The notes below the pieces were generated by a model. It saw nothing but the letters and a program-made list of their open reading frames with translations. It was not told where the DNA came from and searched no databases. From assembly GCA_050173345.1 (NCBI GenBank), contig JBFXKW010000002.1, forward strand, positions 496,001-560,000: a DNA stretch of 64,000 nucleotides, written 5' to 3'. Made by a program: the position numbers and the translations under genes. Shown here in pieces: positions 8,477-17,085 of the stretch (within the stretch, counting starts at the first letter, position 1; each line of letters begins with the position of its first letter). Source of the DNA: SHWC01 sp050173345. Its GTDB lineage: Bacteria; Pseudomonadota; Alphaproteobacteria; UBA828.

Positions 8477-9715
8477 ATGTATTCCGCATCGAGCACGCAC
8501 GCCGTCGAGCTGGACGGCCGCTATTCATGGCTGCGCCTCGCCGTGACGGTCGCGCTCGCGGCCATCTCCGGCATCGGCATGTGGTCGGTCATCCTGGTCC
8601 TGCCCGAGGTGCAGAAGGAGTTCAGCGTAGACCGCTCGCTGGCCTCGGTGCCCTACACCGTGACGATGGTCGGCTATGCCTTCGGCAACGCTCTGTTCGG
8701 GCGCATGGTCGACCGCTTCGGCGCCACCACCGCCACCATCGCCTCCGCCTTGACGCTCGGCGCCGGCTTCGCCCTCGCGGCGTTGACGGCAAACGTCTGG
8801 CAGTTCGCCGCGGTGCAGGCCGCGCTGATCGGGCTCGGCTCGGGCGCCGGCTTCGGCCCGCTGGTCGCCGACGCGTCGCATTGGTTCCAGCGCCGGCGCG
8901 GCATCGCGATGTCGCTGGTCGCGAGCGGGAACTTCCTGGCGGGCGTGGTGTGGCCGCTCGGCCTGAAGGACGTGCTGCAAACCGATGGCTGGCGCAGCGC
9001 CTATTTCATCATCGCGGTCGCCTGCATCGCCGGCATGGTCCCGCTCGCCCTCCTGCTGCGGCGCAAGCCGCCTCACGACCATGACGGGAGCGGCGCACCC
9101 AACCGGGCGGCCCGGCCGCTCACTCGCTCTATCGACCTCTCGCCGCGCGCGCTGCAATGGCTTCTTTTCGCGGCGGGCATCGGCTGCTGCGTCGCCATGT
9201 CCATGCCGCAGGTCCATATCGTCGCCTATTGCGGCGATCTCGGTTACGGCGTCGCGGTCGGCGCGGAAATGCTCTCGCTCATGCTCGCGGGCGGCATTGC
9301 GAGCCGGCTCGTCTCCGGCTTCCTCGCCGATTATATCGGCGGCGTCCGCACCCTGCTGCTCGGCTCGGTGCTGCAATGCCTCGCCTTGTTCCTCTATCTG
9401 CCGTTCGACGGCCTGACCTCGCTCTATGTCGTCTCGCTGATCTTCGGCCTGTCGCAGGGCGGCATCGTGCCGGCCTACGCGATCATCGTGCGCGAATACC
9501 TGCCGGCGCACGAGGCGGGCCGGCGCGTCGGCCTCGTCATCATGGCGACGGTCATCGGCATGGCGTTCGGCGGCTGGCTGTCGGGCTGGATCTTCGACCT
9601 GACCGGCTCCTACCGGGCCGCCTTCCTCAACGGCATCGGCTGGAACCTGTTCAACATCGCGATCATGCTGTCGATCCTCTGGCGCACCCGAGGGCCGAGG
9701 ACGGCGAGCGCCTGA
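8477..9715 (+). CDS. MFS transporter (monocarboxylate/oxalate-formate type)
   Basis: A 412-residue major facilitator superfamily carrier with about twelve hydrophobic segments in two halves separated by a hydrophilic loop near residue 200 ('RRKPPHDHDGSG'). The loop 2-3 motif is recognisable as 'GRMVDRFGA', and 'FLADYIGG' is its counterpart in the second half. The general pattern is that of organic-anion carriers of the oxalate:formate antiporter/monocarboxylate group. It lies 40 bases after the HyuB-like gene and is probably co-expressed with it, suggesting uptake of a hydantoin-like or organic acid compound (inference). No clear ribosome-binding site stands before the ATG. Confidence 0.88.
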   Translation: MYSASSTHAVELDGRYSWLRLAVTVALAAISGIGMWSVILVLPEVQKEFSVDRSLASVPYTVTMVGYAFGNALFGRMVDRFGATTATIASALTLGAGFALAALTANVWQFAAVQAALIGLGSGAGFGPLVADASHWFQRRRGIAMSLVASGNFLAGVVWPLGLKDVLQTDGWRSAYFIIAVACIAGMVPLALLLRRKPPHDHDGSGAPNRAARPLTRSIDLSPRALQWLLFAAGIGCCVAMSMPQVHIVAYCGDLGYGVAVGAEMLSLMLAGGIASRLVSGFLADYIGGVRTLLLGSVLQCLALFLYLPFDGLTSLYVVSLIFGLSQGGIVPAYAIIVREYLPAHEAGRRVGLVIMATVIGMAFGGWLSGWIFDLTGSYRAAFLNGIGWNLFNIAIMLSILWRTRGPRTASA

Positions 9716-9737
9716 GCGTTCCACCAGGCACGATGGC

Positions 9738-9766
9738 TTGACAGCCGGGACGGCGTTCCCTACATG
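9738..9766 (+). promoter_or_regulatory. Sigma-70-like promoter for the small gene at 9898
   Basis: A perfect TTGACA (9738-9743) is followed after 17 bases by TACATG (9761-9766). The -10 element is weak, as is common in alphaproteobacteria. It would give a leader of roughly 125 bases. Confidence 0.4.
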
Positions 9767-9857
9767 TCGCCACGCATCATTCGAGCAATCGCAGCCACCG
9801 GCGAAGCACCATGAACCCGATGCCCTGACTCTCCAAGCCCCTCCCGCGTGCACGACC

Positions 9858-9878
9858 GACAGACGGCCGTCGTCTGTC
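9858..9878 (+). promoter_or_regulatory. Inverted repeat in the leader of the small gene
   Basis: GACAGACG and CGTCTGTC form perfect 8-base arms around a 5-base loop, ending 19 bases before the ATG at 9898 and just ahead of its GAGGAGGG ribosome-binding sequence. It could be an operator or an mRNA hairpin that tunes translation. Confidence 0.4.
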
Positions 9879-9897
9879 CGCACGCCGAGGAGGGCAC

Positions 9898-10161
9898 ATG
9901 AGAGAGAAAGGCTATCGCTTTCGCCTGAGCCAGGACGCCATCGAGACCGGGATCGCGCCGCTCGACATCAAGGTCGCGGCGGCCGAGGCGATGGGAAGCA
10001 ACGGCTACCTGCTTCGTCCGGAAATCCACTTCCTGCGTTTCCAGGCCAAGGGCCGCCACTTCGCCCTGACCACGCGCACCGTCATCGAGGTCGACGTGAT
10101 GCCGCACCGGACGCCGGCGCGGCTGATTCAGAGCAAGCCGCCAAGCGGCAAGCGCGGATAA
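9898..10161 (+). CDS. Small protein of unknown function
   Basis: An 87-residue protein I do not recognise. It begins basic (MREKGYRFRLSQD), has no signal peptide or membrane segment, and alternates charged and hydrophobic residues ('IHFLRFQAKGRHFALTTRTVIEVDV') as a small beta-sheet protein would. Support for it being a real gene comes from its surroundings: a strong GAGGAGGG ribosome-binding sequence at 9887-9894, a promoter-like sequence about 130 bases upstream, an inverted repeat in the leader, and a well-formed intrinsic terminator 12 bases after the stop. It is monocistronic. Confidence 0.7.
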   Translation: MREKGYRFRLSQDAIETGIAPLDIKVAAAEAMGSNGYLLRPEIHFLRFQAKGRHFALTTRTVIEVDVMPHRTPARLIQSKPPSGKRG

Positions 10162-10172
10162 GTGCATCGCTG

Positions 10173-10214
10173 TCCGGCGGGGGCGCTCGTTGCGCTCCCG
10201 CCGGATATTTTCTT
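10173..10214 (+). terminator. Intrinsic terminator of the small gene
   Basis: A 14-base-pair GC-rich stem (10173-10186 with 10192-10205; one G-T pair) around the loop TCGTT is followed directly by TATTTTCTT. This is the best Rho-independent terminator I see in the window. It also separates the plus-strand gene from the convergent flavoenzyme gene. Confidence 0.85.
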
Positions 10215-12265
10215 CAGGCCGAGCGCCGCTGCTTGGCAGCACTTGCGATACGCTCGTCGAGCGTGCGGCCGAGCGCGTCGCCCTCGGCAATCGCGTGCTG
10301 GAGGAAGCGCGGCGCCCGGCAATCGCCGATCGCGAATGCCGGCATACCCACTGGCAAAGCATCAAGAAGCGACCTGTTGGAGCGGCGCCCGATGGCGAGC
10401 ACGACCGTACCGACCCCAAGGCGCTCATAGGTCTCGGCGGTGTGCACGTCCACCAGGGTCACGCTGCCCTGCCCGATCGCCGCGACATCGGTATGCACGG
10501 TAATGGCCATGCCGCGGCGGCGCACCCGTTGGTAGAACAGCGCGGCGTTGCTCGGCTCCAGATCGACCCCGGCAACGGAAAGCGGCGTCACGAACTCGAC
10601 GCGGTGGCCGCGCTCGAGCAGATATTCCGCCGTGCCGCAGGCTTCCCAATGGGCGTTCCGGTCGAGGACGATCACGCGCTCCGCGACGCCGGCCGCATCG
10701 GCCATGACCTCGTCTGCCGTCACCACATTGTCGCGATCGAGGCCGGGCACGAGCCCGCCCATCGACGCCCAGATCCCCGAGGCGGCGATCGGCGGGTTGG
10801 CGCCATCCGGGCCATCGCGCCCCGGCACGTAGGGGCGCGAGCCGGTCGCCACTACCATGGCTTCCGGCGCCAATTCCTCGATCATGGCCGCATCGGCTTC
10901 GGCACCGAGGCGGACCTCGACGCCCAGGCGCTCGAGCTGCGCCGCGAGATGGGCGATGGATTCGCCGATCTCGGCATGGTGAGGCTGCCGCGCCGCGAGC
11001 CTGATGAGACCACCGAGCACAGCGGCACGCTCGAACAGGATCACCTGGTGCCCGCGCTCGGCGAGCGTGGCCGCGGCGCTGAGGCCCGCCGGCCCGCCGC
11101 CGATGACGGCAACCCGTCTCGGCTGATCGGTGCGGATCAGCGGCCCCGCCTCGCGCTCGCGGCCGGCCGCCGGGTTCTGCACGCAGCGGATCGGCTTCTC
11201 CTGCATGACCTGGAAGACGCAGGCGTCGTTGCAGCCGATGCACGGGCGGATCTCGTCGAAGCGGCCGGCGCGGGCCTTGTTGGGCGCCTCGGGATCGGCG
11301 ATGAGCTGGCGCGCCATGCCGACGAGGTCCGCCTCGCCGCGCTGCAGAATCCCTTCCGCCGCGCGCATCGATTTGATCCGCCCGAACGCGATGACCGGCT
11401 GCGGCACGGCGCCCTTGAGCGCGGCGTTCAGCGCGTTGAACGACAGTTGCGGAACCGCGGCGGGCGGTATCTCCATCCAGAAGCTGCTGAACGAGCCGGC
11501 GTCGCAATCGAACAGGTCGACGTCGCCGCCGTCCGAGAGCGCCTTGGCGACGCGCAGCCCGTGGTCGAGCTCGAAGCCGAACGGCGTGTATTCGTGCAAA
11601 CAGAGGCGCACGCTGAGCGGAAACCCGGCGCCGACCTCGCCGCGCATGGCGCGCAGCACCTCGAGCGGCAGGCGCATGCGATTCTCGAACGTGCCGCCAT
11701 AGTCGTCGTCGCGCCGGTTGAAGAAGGGCGAGACGAAGCTGCGCAGCAGGCCGTCATGGCCGACCTTGATCTCGACGCCGTCGAAGCCGGCGTCCTTCAT
11801 GTGCCTCGCGGCGCGCGCGAAATCCTCGATCACGCTCGCGATCTCGCCCGAGCCCATCGCCACCGTGTTGTAGCGCGAATAGGGCTCGGGCATCTGCGAC
11901 GGCGCCCATAGCTCCATCGGGTGCCGGACGAGCGTGGTGTGCCCGCCGTGATTGAGCTGGGCGAACATGCGCGCACCCCGTTCGTGCACCGCATCGACGA
12001 TGCGCCTGAGGCCGGGCACCACGGCCGCATCCCAGGCGCGGCCGTATTTCGACGTCATCCTGCCGAGCTCGCTCACGCCCTGGCTGCCGGTGATGATCAG
12101 GCCGACGCCGCCCGCCGCGCGCGCGGCATAGTAGGCGACCTGGTCCTCGCTCGGCTCGCCGCGCGGCCCCTCCAGCGCGGTGAAATGAGGCAGCATGACG
12201 AGCCGGTTGCGCAGCTCGACCGCACCGATCCTGAAAGGCTGCCAGAGCAGCGACCGGTCCGTCAT
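10214..12265 (-). CDS. NADH:flavin oxidoreductase/2,4-dienoyl-CoA reductase-type iron-sulfur flavoenzyme
   Basis: A 683-residue enzyme with the architecture of 2,4-dienoyl-CoA reductase and trimethylamine dehydrogenase. Residues 1-330 are an old-yellow-enzyme TIM barrel for FMN ('LRNRLVMLPHFTAL', 'AQLNHGGHTT'). Next comes a 4Fe-4S motif CIGCNDAC...C around residue 340, and then a FAD/NAD(P)-binding half starting at 'VAVIGGGPAGLSAAATLAERG' with a second Rossmann region around 'ERVIVLDRNAHWE'. Electrons flow from NAD(P)H through FAD and the cluster to FMN. The substrate may be an unsaturated acyl-CoA, an enone or an N-methyl compound; the neighbours do not decide. A DHA2-type exporter lies directly upstream on the same strand. 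Confidence 0.9.
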   Translation of the reverse strand: MTDRSLLWQPFRIGAVELRNRLVMLPHFTALEGPRGEPSEDQVAYYAARAAGGVGLIITGSQGVSELGRMTSKYGRAWDAAVVPGLRRIVDAVHERGARMFAQLNHGGHTTLVRHPMELWAPSQMPEPYSRYNTVAMGSGEIASVIEDFARAARHMKDAGFDGVEIKVGHDGLLRSFVSPFFNRRDDDYGGTFENRMRLPLEVLRAMRGEVGAGFPLSVRLCLHEYTPFGFELDHGLRVAKALSDGGDVDLFDCDAGSFSSFWMEIPPAAVPQLSFNALNAALKGAVPQPVIAFGRIKSMRAAEGILQRGEADLVGMARQLIADPEAPNKARAGRFDEIRPCIGCNDACVFQVMQEKPIRCVQNPAAGREREAGPLIRTDQPRRVAVIGGGPAGLSAAATLAERGHQVILFERAAVLGGLIRLAARQPHHAEIGESIAHLAAQLERLGVEVRLGAEADAAMIEELAPEAMVVATGSRPYVPGRDGPDGANPPIAASGIWASMGGLVPGLDRDNVVTADEVMADAAGVAERVIVLDRNAHWEACGTAEYLLERGHRVEFVTPLSVAGVDLEPSNAALFYQRVRRRGMAITVHTDVAAIGQGSVTLVDVHTAETYERLGVGTVVLAIGRRSNRSLLDALPVGMPAFAIGDCRAPRFLQHAIAEGDALGRTLDERIASAAKQRRSA

Positions 12266-12328
12266 CGTTGACCCCCTCGACGTGCACCACGACGACGGCG
12301 GCCATGGTGACGCTTCGAGGCGCGGCGA

Positions 12329-13915
12329 TCAATGCGAAGCGGGAGCGCGCCGCGCCCTGATGGTCAGTGCGGCGCACAGCGCGCCGAGCAGCGCCAGCGC
12401 CGCGCAGACCAGCATGACCGCGCGGAAGCTCTGGATGAACGACTCGCCCACCGCATCGCCGAGCGCGGCCCGGTCCGCCTGGCCCAGCGTGTCGGGCAGC
12501 ACGATCTCGGCAAGCCCGGCGACCTGCGCGATCAGGGCGCCGCGCTGTTCCGCCGAGAGGCCAAGCGCCGCGATGCGGGCATCGAACGCCGCACCGAACA
12601 CGCCGACAGCGAGGACGCCTAGGATGGCGATCGCGAGCGTGCCCGCGATGCGCGAGACGGCGTTGTTGATGCCCGATGCGACGCCGGCATGGCGCTTGCC
12701 GACCGCATTCATCACCGTGGTGGTCAACGGCGACACGCTGACGGCCATGCCCAGTCCGAGCACCGCCATCGCCGGGAAATAGGTGGCCCAGTAGGAGCCG
12801 CCAATGCCGGGCAGGGCGAACAGCGCGATGCCGGCGGCGCTGATGATCGGGCCGATGATCAGCAGCCAGCGCGCGCCGAAGCGATCGACCAGCGCGCCCG
12901 ACCAGCGCGACAGCACGCCCATGATCAGCGTGAACGGCAGGAAGGTGGCGCCGGCCAGCGTGGCGGAATAGCCCTGAATCTGGATCAGATTGAATGGCAG
13001 GAAGAACAATGCACCGCTCAGCGCGAAATAGAGCAGCAGCGTCATCATGTTCGCGCCGCCGAACGCGGCCGAGCGGAACAGGCTCAGCGGCACCATGGGC
13101 GCCCGTGCGTGCGCCTCGATCCGAATGAACCAGCCGAGGAGCAGCACGCCGCCGAGCGACGGCCCCCACACCGCGGGATCGCCCCATTCCCGTTCGGAGG
13201 CCGCGGTCAGGCCCAGTGTGAGGGCGCCGAGCCCGGCTACGACAAGGACCGCGCCGCGCCAGTCGATCGCACCCGTGCTCTCCTCGTCGCGGCTCTCCGA
13301 GACGTGCGACAGCGCGATCGCCACGGTGGCCGCCGCGAGCGGCACGTTGATGATGAAGATCGCGCGCCAGGACAGCGTGTCGACCAGCCAGCCGCCGAGC
13401 ACCGGACCGAGCGCCGTGGTGAGCGCCGAGAAGCCGGCCCAGGTGCCGATCGCCTTGCCGCGCTCCTCTTCGGGAAACGCCGCGCTGATGATCGCGAGGC
13501 TGCTCGGCACCAGCAGCGCGCCGCCGATGCCTTGCGCGGCGCGCGCCAGGATCAGGGTCATGGCATCGGGCGCTACGGCGCACGCGACCGAGGCCAGCGT
13601 GAAGAGCGCGATGCCGAGGACGAAGACGCGGCGGCGCCCGTAGCGATCGCCCGCCGAGCCGCCAACCAGGATCAGCGCGCCCAGCATGAGCATGTAGGCG
13701 TTGACGATCCATTGCAGGGTATGCACCGGCGCCGCGAAATCGGCCTGCATGGCGGGGAGCGCGACGTTGACCACCGAGCCGTCGATGAACGCCATGCTGG
13801 AGCCCAGAATGGCCGCGGCCAGCACCCAGGGCTTGTCGGCCCGCGCGCAGCCGGCAACGCCGGGTGCCGCCTCTATGACCCCGTCGCTGCACGGTGGGCG
13901 TCCGAGATTGACCAT
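12329..13915 (-). CDS. DHA2-family MFS drug exporter (EmrB/QacA type)
   Basis: A 528-residue transporter with about fourteen hydrophobic segments, the number expected of the DHA2 subfamily. Motifs include 'GSSMAFIDGSVVNVALPAMQ' (DHA2 motif D1 in the first membrane segment), 'GGSAGDRYGRRRVF' (motif A) and 'LGPVLGGWLVDTLSWRAIFIINVP' spread over motif C, the antiporter signature. Such proteins expel drugs or toxic metabolites with proton antiport. The first 25 residues are hydrophilic and the true start could be slightly downstream. It precedes the flavoenzyme gene by 63 bases and may be expressed with it. Confidence 0.9.
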   Translation of the reverse strand: MVNLGRPPCSDGVIEAAPGVAGCARADKPWVLAAAILGSSMAFIDGSVVNVALPAMQADFAAPVHTLQWIVNAYMLMLGALILVGGSAGDRYGRRRVFVLGIALFTLASVACAVAPDAMTLILARAAQGIGGALLVPSSLAIISAAFPEEERGKAIGTWAGFSALTTALGPVLGGWLVDTLSWRAIFIINVPLAAATVAIALSHVSESRDEESTGAIDWRGAVLVVAGLGALTLGLTAASEREWGDPAVWGPSLGGVLLLGWFIRIEAHARAPMVPLSLFRSAAFGGANMMTLLLYFALSGALFFLPFNLIQIQGYSATLAGATFLPFTLIMGVLSRWSGALVDRFGARWLLIIGPIISAAGIALFALPGIGGSYWATYFPAMAVLGLGMAVSVSPLTTTVMNAVGKRHAGVASGINNAVSRIAGTLAIAILGVLAVGVFGAAFDARIAALGLSAEQRGALIAQVAGLAEIVLPDTLGQADRAALGDAVGESFIQSFRAVMLVCAALALLGALCAALTIRARRAPASH

Positions 13916-13935
13916 CTGGAACCCCGTATCTCGTG

Positions 13936-13965
13936 CCGGCCGCCGTTTCGTTTCCAGGCGGCCGG
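13936..13965 (-). terminator. Inverted repeat downstream of the Sel1 gene
   Basis: CCGGCCGCC (13936-13944) and GGCGGCCGG (13957-13965) are perfect 9-base arms around a 12-base loop, located about 35 bases after the stop of the Sel1 gene and 20 bases before the exporter start, both on the minus strand. There is no U-tract, so an operator for the exporter is as likely as a terminator. A third copy of CAGGCGGCCGG lies near 13983. Confidence 0.35.
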
Positions 13966-14000
13966 GAAGCGAGCCGAACGTCAGGCGGCCGGAAGGGCGA

Positions 14001-14645
14001 TCACTCCGCGCCGTTCGAGCGGGCGGCCGTCCATTCGCGGGCGAGACGCTGGGCTTCCTCGACCTCGGCCGGCGTCATCTCCGCTTTGGCGAGCTCGTCC
14101 CGCTGCCTCGTCACCTCGTCGCGGTCGCCGCCTGGCGGATAGGACGCAGCGGCCAGGTCGAACCATTTGTGCGCCTGGACGAGGTCGCGCGGCGTGCCCC
14201 AGCCGTTCAGGTACATGACGCCGAGATTGTATTGCGCCTTGGCGTAGCCCTGCTCCGCCGCCTTGCGCCACCAGGCGACCGCCTCGACGTCGTCGCGCCG
14301 CACGCCCTGGCCGGAGGCGTACATGAGGCCGAGATTGTTCTGCGCGCCGTCATGGCCGCTTTCGGCGGCCTTGCGGTACCAATAGACCGCCTTGGCGTCG
14401 TCCTGGTCGACGCCCTGCCCGTCATCGTACATCAGGCCGAGATTGTATTGCGCGCGCCGGTGGCCGCCCTCCGCGAGCGGCAGCCACTCCTTCAGCACGG
14501 TCTCGTAGTCGCCCGCGGCATAGGCTTGCACGCCGCGATTGAACGCCTCCTCCTCGCCCTCCGGCGCCGTCGTGCAGGCGGCGAGCACGAGAAGCGCGGC
14601 GACGAATGCCAGCCAGCCGCTACGCTGCTTTGGAGTTGCTGGCAC
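14001..14645 (-). CDS. Sel1-repeat lipoprotein
   Basis: A 214-residue predicted lipoprotein with a lipobox LAAC (C24) after a hydrophobic segment, followed by three to four Sel1 repeats, e.g. 'AQYNLGLMYDDGQGV', 'AQNNLGLMYASGQGV', 'AQYNLGVMYLNGWGT', each followed by an 'A.WYRKAA'-type helix. Sel1 arrays form solenoids that bind other proteins, so a periplasmic scaffold or envelope role is likely. The only start that gives the lipoprotein signal is a GTG at 14645, which lies inside the end of the aminotransferase gene (26-base overlap, different frame), implying translational coupling. A longer in-frame leader would be low-complexity shadow sequence. Confidence 0.85.
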   Translation of the reverse strand: MPATPKQRSGWLAFVAALLVLAACTTAPEGEEEAFNRGVQAYAAGDYETVLKEWLPLAEGGHRRAQYNLGLMYDDGQGVDQDDAKAVYWYRKAAESGHDGAQNNLGLMYASGQGVRRDDVEAVAWWRKAAEQGYAKAQYNLGVMYLNGWGTPRDLVQAHKWFDLAAASYPPGGDRDEVTRQRDELAKAEMTPAEVEEAQRLAREWTAARSNGAE

Positions 14646-15891
14646 GGTAACGCTCGAAGGTTTCGAGGAAACGGTCGATCTCGGCCGGGGTGTTGTAGTG
14701 CGTCGGGCCGACGCGCACGACGCCGCCCTTGTCCAGGAGGCCCAGGCGCTCCACCGGCTCGATGCCGTAGTTGTGGCCGTGCCAGAGGTTGATCCCGTTC
14801 GCGGCCATGAAGCGCGCGATGTTGGCGGGGTCATGGCCCTCGAGATCGAAGGAAACCGTCGGCACGCGCCGCGACAGATCCTCGGGCCGCGTCAGCCCGA
14901 GGATGCGCACGCCGGGCACCGCGGAGAGGCCGGCGATCAGCCGCTCGGCCAGCATGCGGTCGTGCGCGCGCATCGCCTCGGCACCGGCGACGATGCGCTG
15001 GCGGCGGCCGGCTCCCGAGCCGGCGCCGCCGAACTCGCGCCCGACCCATTCGAAATGCTCGATCGCGCCGCGCACGCCGGCCGCGGCTTCGCGGCTCGTC
15101 GTGCCGTTGACGAACTTGCCGGGAAGCGTGCTCGGCGCGGGCCGCACCTTGTAGGCGGTGAGACGCTCCAAGAGCTCGCGCCGGCCCCAGGCCGCGGCAT
15201 AGTGCGGGCCGTAGAACTTGTAGGCCGAGCACACCAGGACATCGCAGCCGAGCGCCTGCACGTCGATCGGCAGATGCGGCGCCGACTGCACTGCATCGAC
15301 ATAGACCAGCGCGCCGACCGACCTGGCCGCGCGCGCGACGGTCTGCACATCGTTAATGGTGCCGGTCACGTTGCTCGCATGGTTGACGGCGACGACGCGC
15401 GTGCGCGGGCCGAGCGCGCGATCAAGGCTCGTCATGTCGTACTCGAAGCTCTCGGTGTCGAAATCGAGCCAGCGGACCTCGAGCCCGCGATCCTCGGCCA
15501 ACATGAGCCAGGGCGCGACATTGCCGTCATGGTCCATCCGCGTCAGCACGATCTCGTCGCCCGGCTTCAGCTCACGGCCGATGCAACGCGACAGCATGAA
15601 GGTGATCGAGGTCATGCTCTGGCCGAAGAAGATCTCGTCGGGCGAGGCGGCGTTGACGAAATCGGCGGCGGCCGCATGCGCCTCGTGCAGGCGCTCGCCA
15701 GCCTCGATCGAGGTCTTGAACTGCCCGCCGAGATTCGCGTTCGAGCCGAGCATCGCCTCGACCATGCGATCGACGCAGCGCCTTGCCACCTGTGTGCCGG
15801 CCGGATTGTCGAAGAAGACAACCGGCCGGCCGTTCTCCTCTCGCTCGAGGCCGGGGAACTCGGCGCGGATGCGCGCCACGTCGTAGGCCAT
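14620..15891 (-). CDS. Cysteine desulfurase-like class V aminotransferase
   Basis: A 423-residue fold-type I PLP enzyme of the class V group. 'VFFDNPAGTQVARRCVDRM' opens the protein, 'VNHASNVTGTINDV' precedes the cofactor region, and 'VCSAYKFYGPHYA' holds the PLP lysine (K225). The sequence resembles the 'cysteine desulfurase family' group found alone in many proteobacteria, whose substrate is not firmly known; there are no isc or suf partners here. The LLM oxidoreductase gene ends-to-starts 8 bases upstream, and the Sel1 lipoprotein gene overlaps its 3' end, so the three probably form one transcript. Confidence 0.88.
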   Translation of the reverse strand: MAYDVARIRAEFPGLEREENGRPVVFFDNPAGTQVARRCVDRMVEAMLGSNANLGGQFKTSIEAGERLHEAHAAAADFVNAASPDEIFFGQSMTSITFMLSRCIGRELKPGDEIVLTRMDHDGNVAPWLMLAEDRGLEVRWLDFDTESFEYDMTSLDRALGPRTRVVAVNHASNVTGTINDVQTVARAARSVGALVYVDAVQSAPHLPIDVQALGCDVLVCSAYKFYGPHYAAAWGRRELLERLTAYKVRPAPSTLPGKFVNGTTSREAAAGVRGAIEHFEWVGREFGGAGSGAGRRQRIVAGAEAMRAHDRMLAERLIAGLSAVPGVRILGLTRPEDLSRRVPTVSFDLEGHDPANIARFMAANGINLWHGHNYGIEPVERLGLLDKGGVVRVGPTHYNTPAEIDRFLETFERYRASNSKAA

Positions 15892-15899
15892 GGCTCGTC

Positions 15900-17051
15900 T
15901 CAGTTTCTCAGACCCGCTTGGCGCATCAGGGGCAGCACCTTCTCGCCGAAATACTTCAGCTCCTCGTAGTAGTCCAACCAGGAGAGGATGAAGCCCTCGA
16001 CGCCCGCATCGGCGATCCTGACCATCATATCTACCACCTGCTCGGGCGTGCCGACCAGCGGATAGCCGCCCCAGCCCGCGATGAAGCGTTCGCCCATCGC
16101 GCGGATCTCGTCCTGGTTGCTGCCGTAGGAATAGTTCTCGCCCTGCATCAGGTCGATGATCGTGCGCGTCGCGCCCCAATCCCCCTCCGCGACGATGGTA
16201 TCGTAGAGCTGCCTCGCCTCCTTCTCGGTATCCCGGCAGCAGACCAGGCCATAGCTCATCACGCCGCATTCGCGGCCATAGGCGGCGGCGCGCCGGCGGA
16301 TGTCCGTCACCATGTCGCGGCCCTTCTCCACCGTCGCGATCGAGACGAAGTTGAAGTCGGCGTGCTTGGCCGAGAAGTCGCGGCCGGCCGGCGAGCTGCC
16401 GGCGTTGATGATCACGGGATGCGGCTGCTGGATCGGCTTCGGCGAGAGGTAGCCCTCCTTGACCCTGAAATAGGCGCCGTCATGGTTGAACTCCTCCTCG
16501 GTCCACAGCCGCTTCATCACGGTCAGCCACTCGTCGGCCACCTCGTAGCGGGTGTCGTGCGCGAGCTGCTTGACGCCGAACATCTCCATCTCGGGCTTGA
16601 ACCAGCCGCACACCACGTTGAGCCCGAAGCGGCCGTGCGAGATGTGATCGATGGTCGCGCACTGCTTGGCCGCGAGGATGGGATGGACGGTCGGCACATG
16701 GGAGGTCGCGAACACCATGATGTCCTTGGTGTGGCAGGCCATCGCCGCCGCCCAGGTGTAGACCTCCATGTTGGTGCCGTTGAACTTGGTGGTGCCGCCG
16801 AAATGCTTCCAGCGGCCGACCGGGACGAGCAGCTCGAAGCCGAGCTCGTCGGCGAGCTTACTGATCTTGACGCTGTGCTCGTAGGTCGGCTCGAAGGTGG
16901 TCTCGGCATGGGTGATGGTGCAGCCATTGCTGCAGTTCTGCCCGAAGATGCCGAGCTTGAAGCGGTTGTCGTTGTAGACCGGGAGATTGCTCCTGCGCCA
17001 TGCGCGGAGATCATCGGGATGGATCGGCGGCGGGGTCGGCTCGACGGTCAT
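15900..17051 (-). CDS. LLM class flavin-dependent oxidoreductase (RutA/SfnG-like)
   Basis: A 383-residue bacterial-luciferase-like TIM-barrel monooxygenase. Typical elements are 'LADELGFELLVPVGRW', 'HVPTVHPILAAKQCATIDHIS', 'GRFGLNVVCGWF' and 'NAGSSPAGRDFSAKHADF'. The N-terminal 'LGIFGQNCSNGC' and overall pattern resemble pyrimidine monooxygenase RutA and dimethylsulfone monooxygenase SfnG, which use reduced FMN supplied by a separate reductase. A flavin reductase candidate is encoded at 24291. The gene lies between a CoxL-type molybdoenzyme gene and a class V aminotransferase gene on the same strand with small gaps. Substrate unknown, perhaps a heterocycle or organosulfur compound. Confidence 0.87.
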   Translation of the reverse strand: MTVEPTPPPIHPDDLRAWRRSNLPVYNDNRFKLGIFGQNCSNGCTITHAETTFEPTYEHSVKISKLADELGFELLVPVGRWKHFGGTTKFNGTNMEVYTWAAAMACHTKDIMVFATSHVPTVHPILAAKQCATIDHISHGRFGLNVVCGWFKPEMEMFGVKQLAHDTRYEVADEWLTVMKRLWTEEEFNHDGAYFRVKEGYLSPKPIQQPHPVIINAGSSPAGRDFSAKHADFNFVSIATVEKGRDMVTDIRRRAAAYGRECGVMSYGLVCCRDTEKEARQLYDTIVAEGDWGATRTIIDLMQGENYSYGSNQDEIRAMGERFIAGWGGYPLVGTPEQVVDMMVRIADAGVEGFILSWLDYYEELKYFGEKVLPLMRQAGLRN

Positions 17052-17085
17052 TGCGTTGCTCCCAGAGACAGGGGTCGGATCAGCT

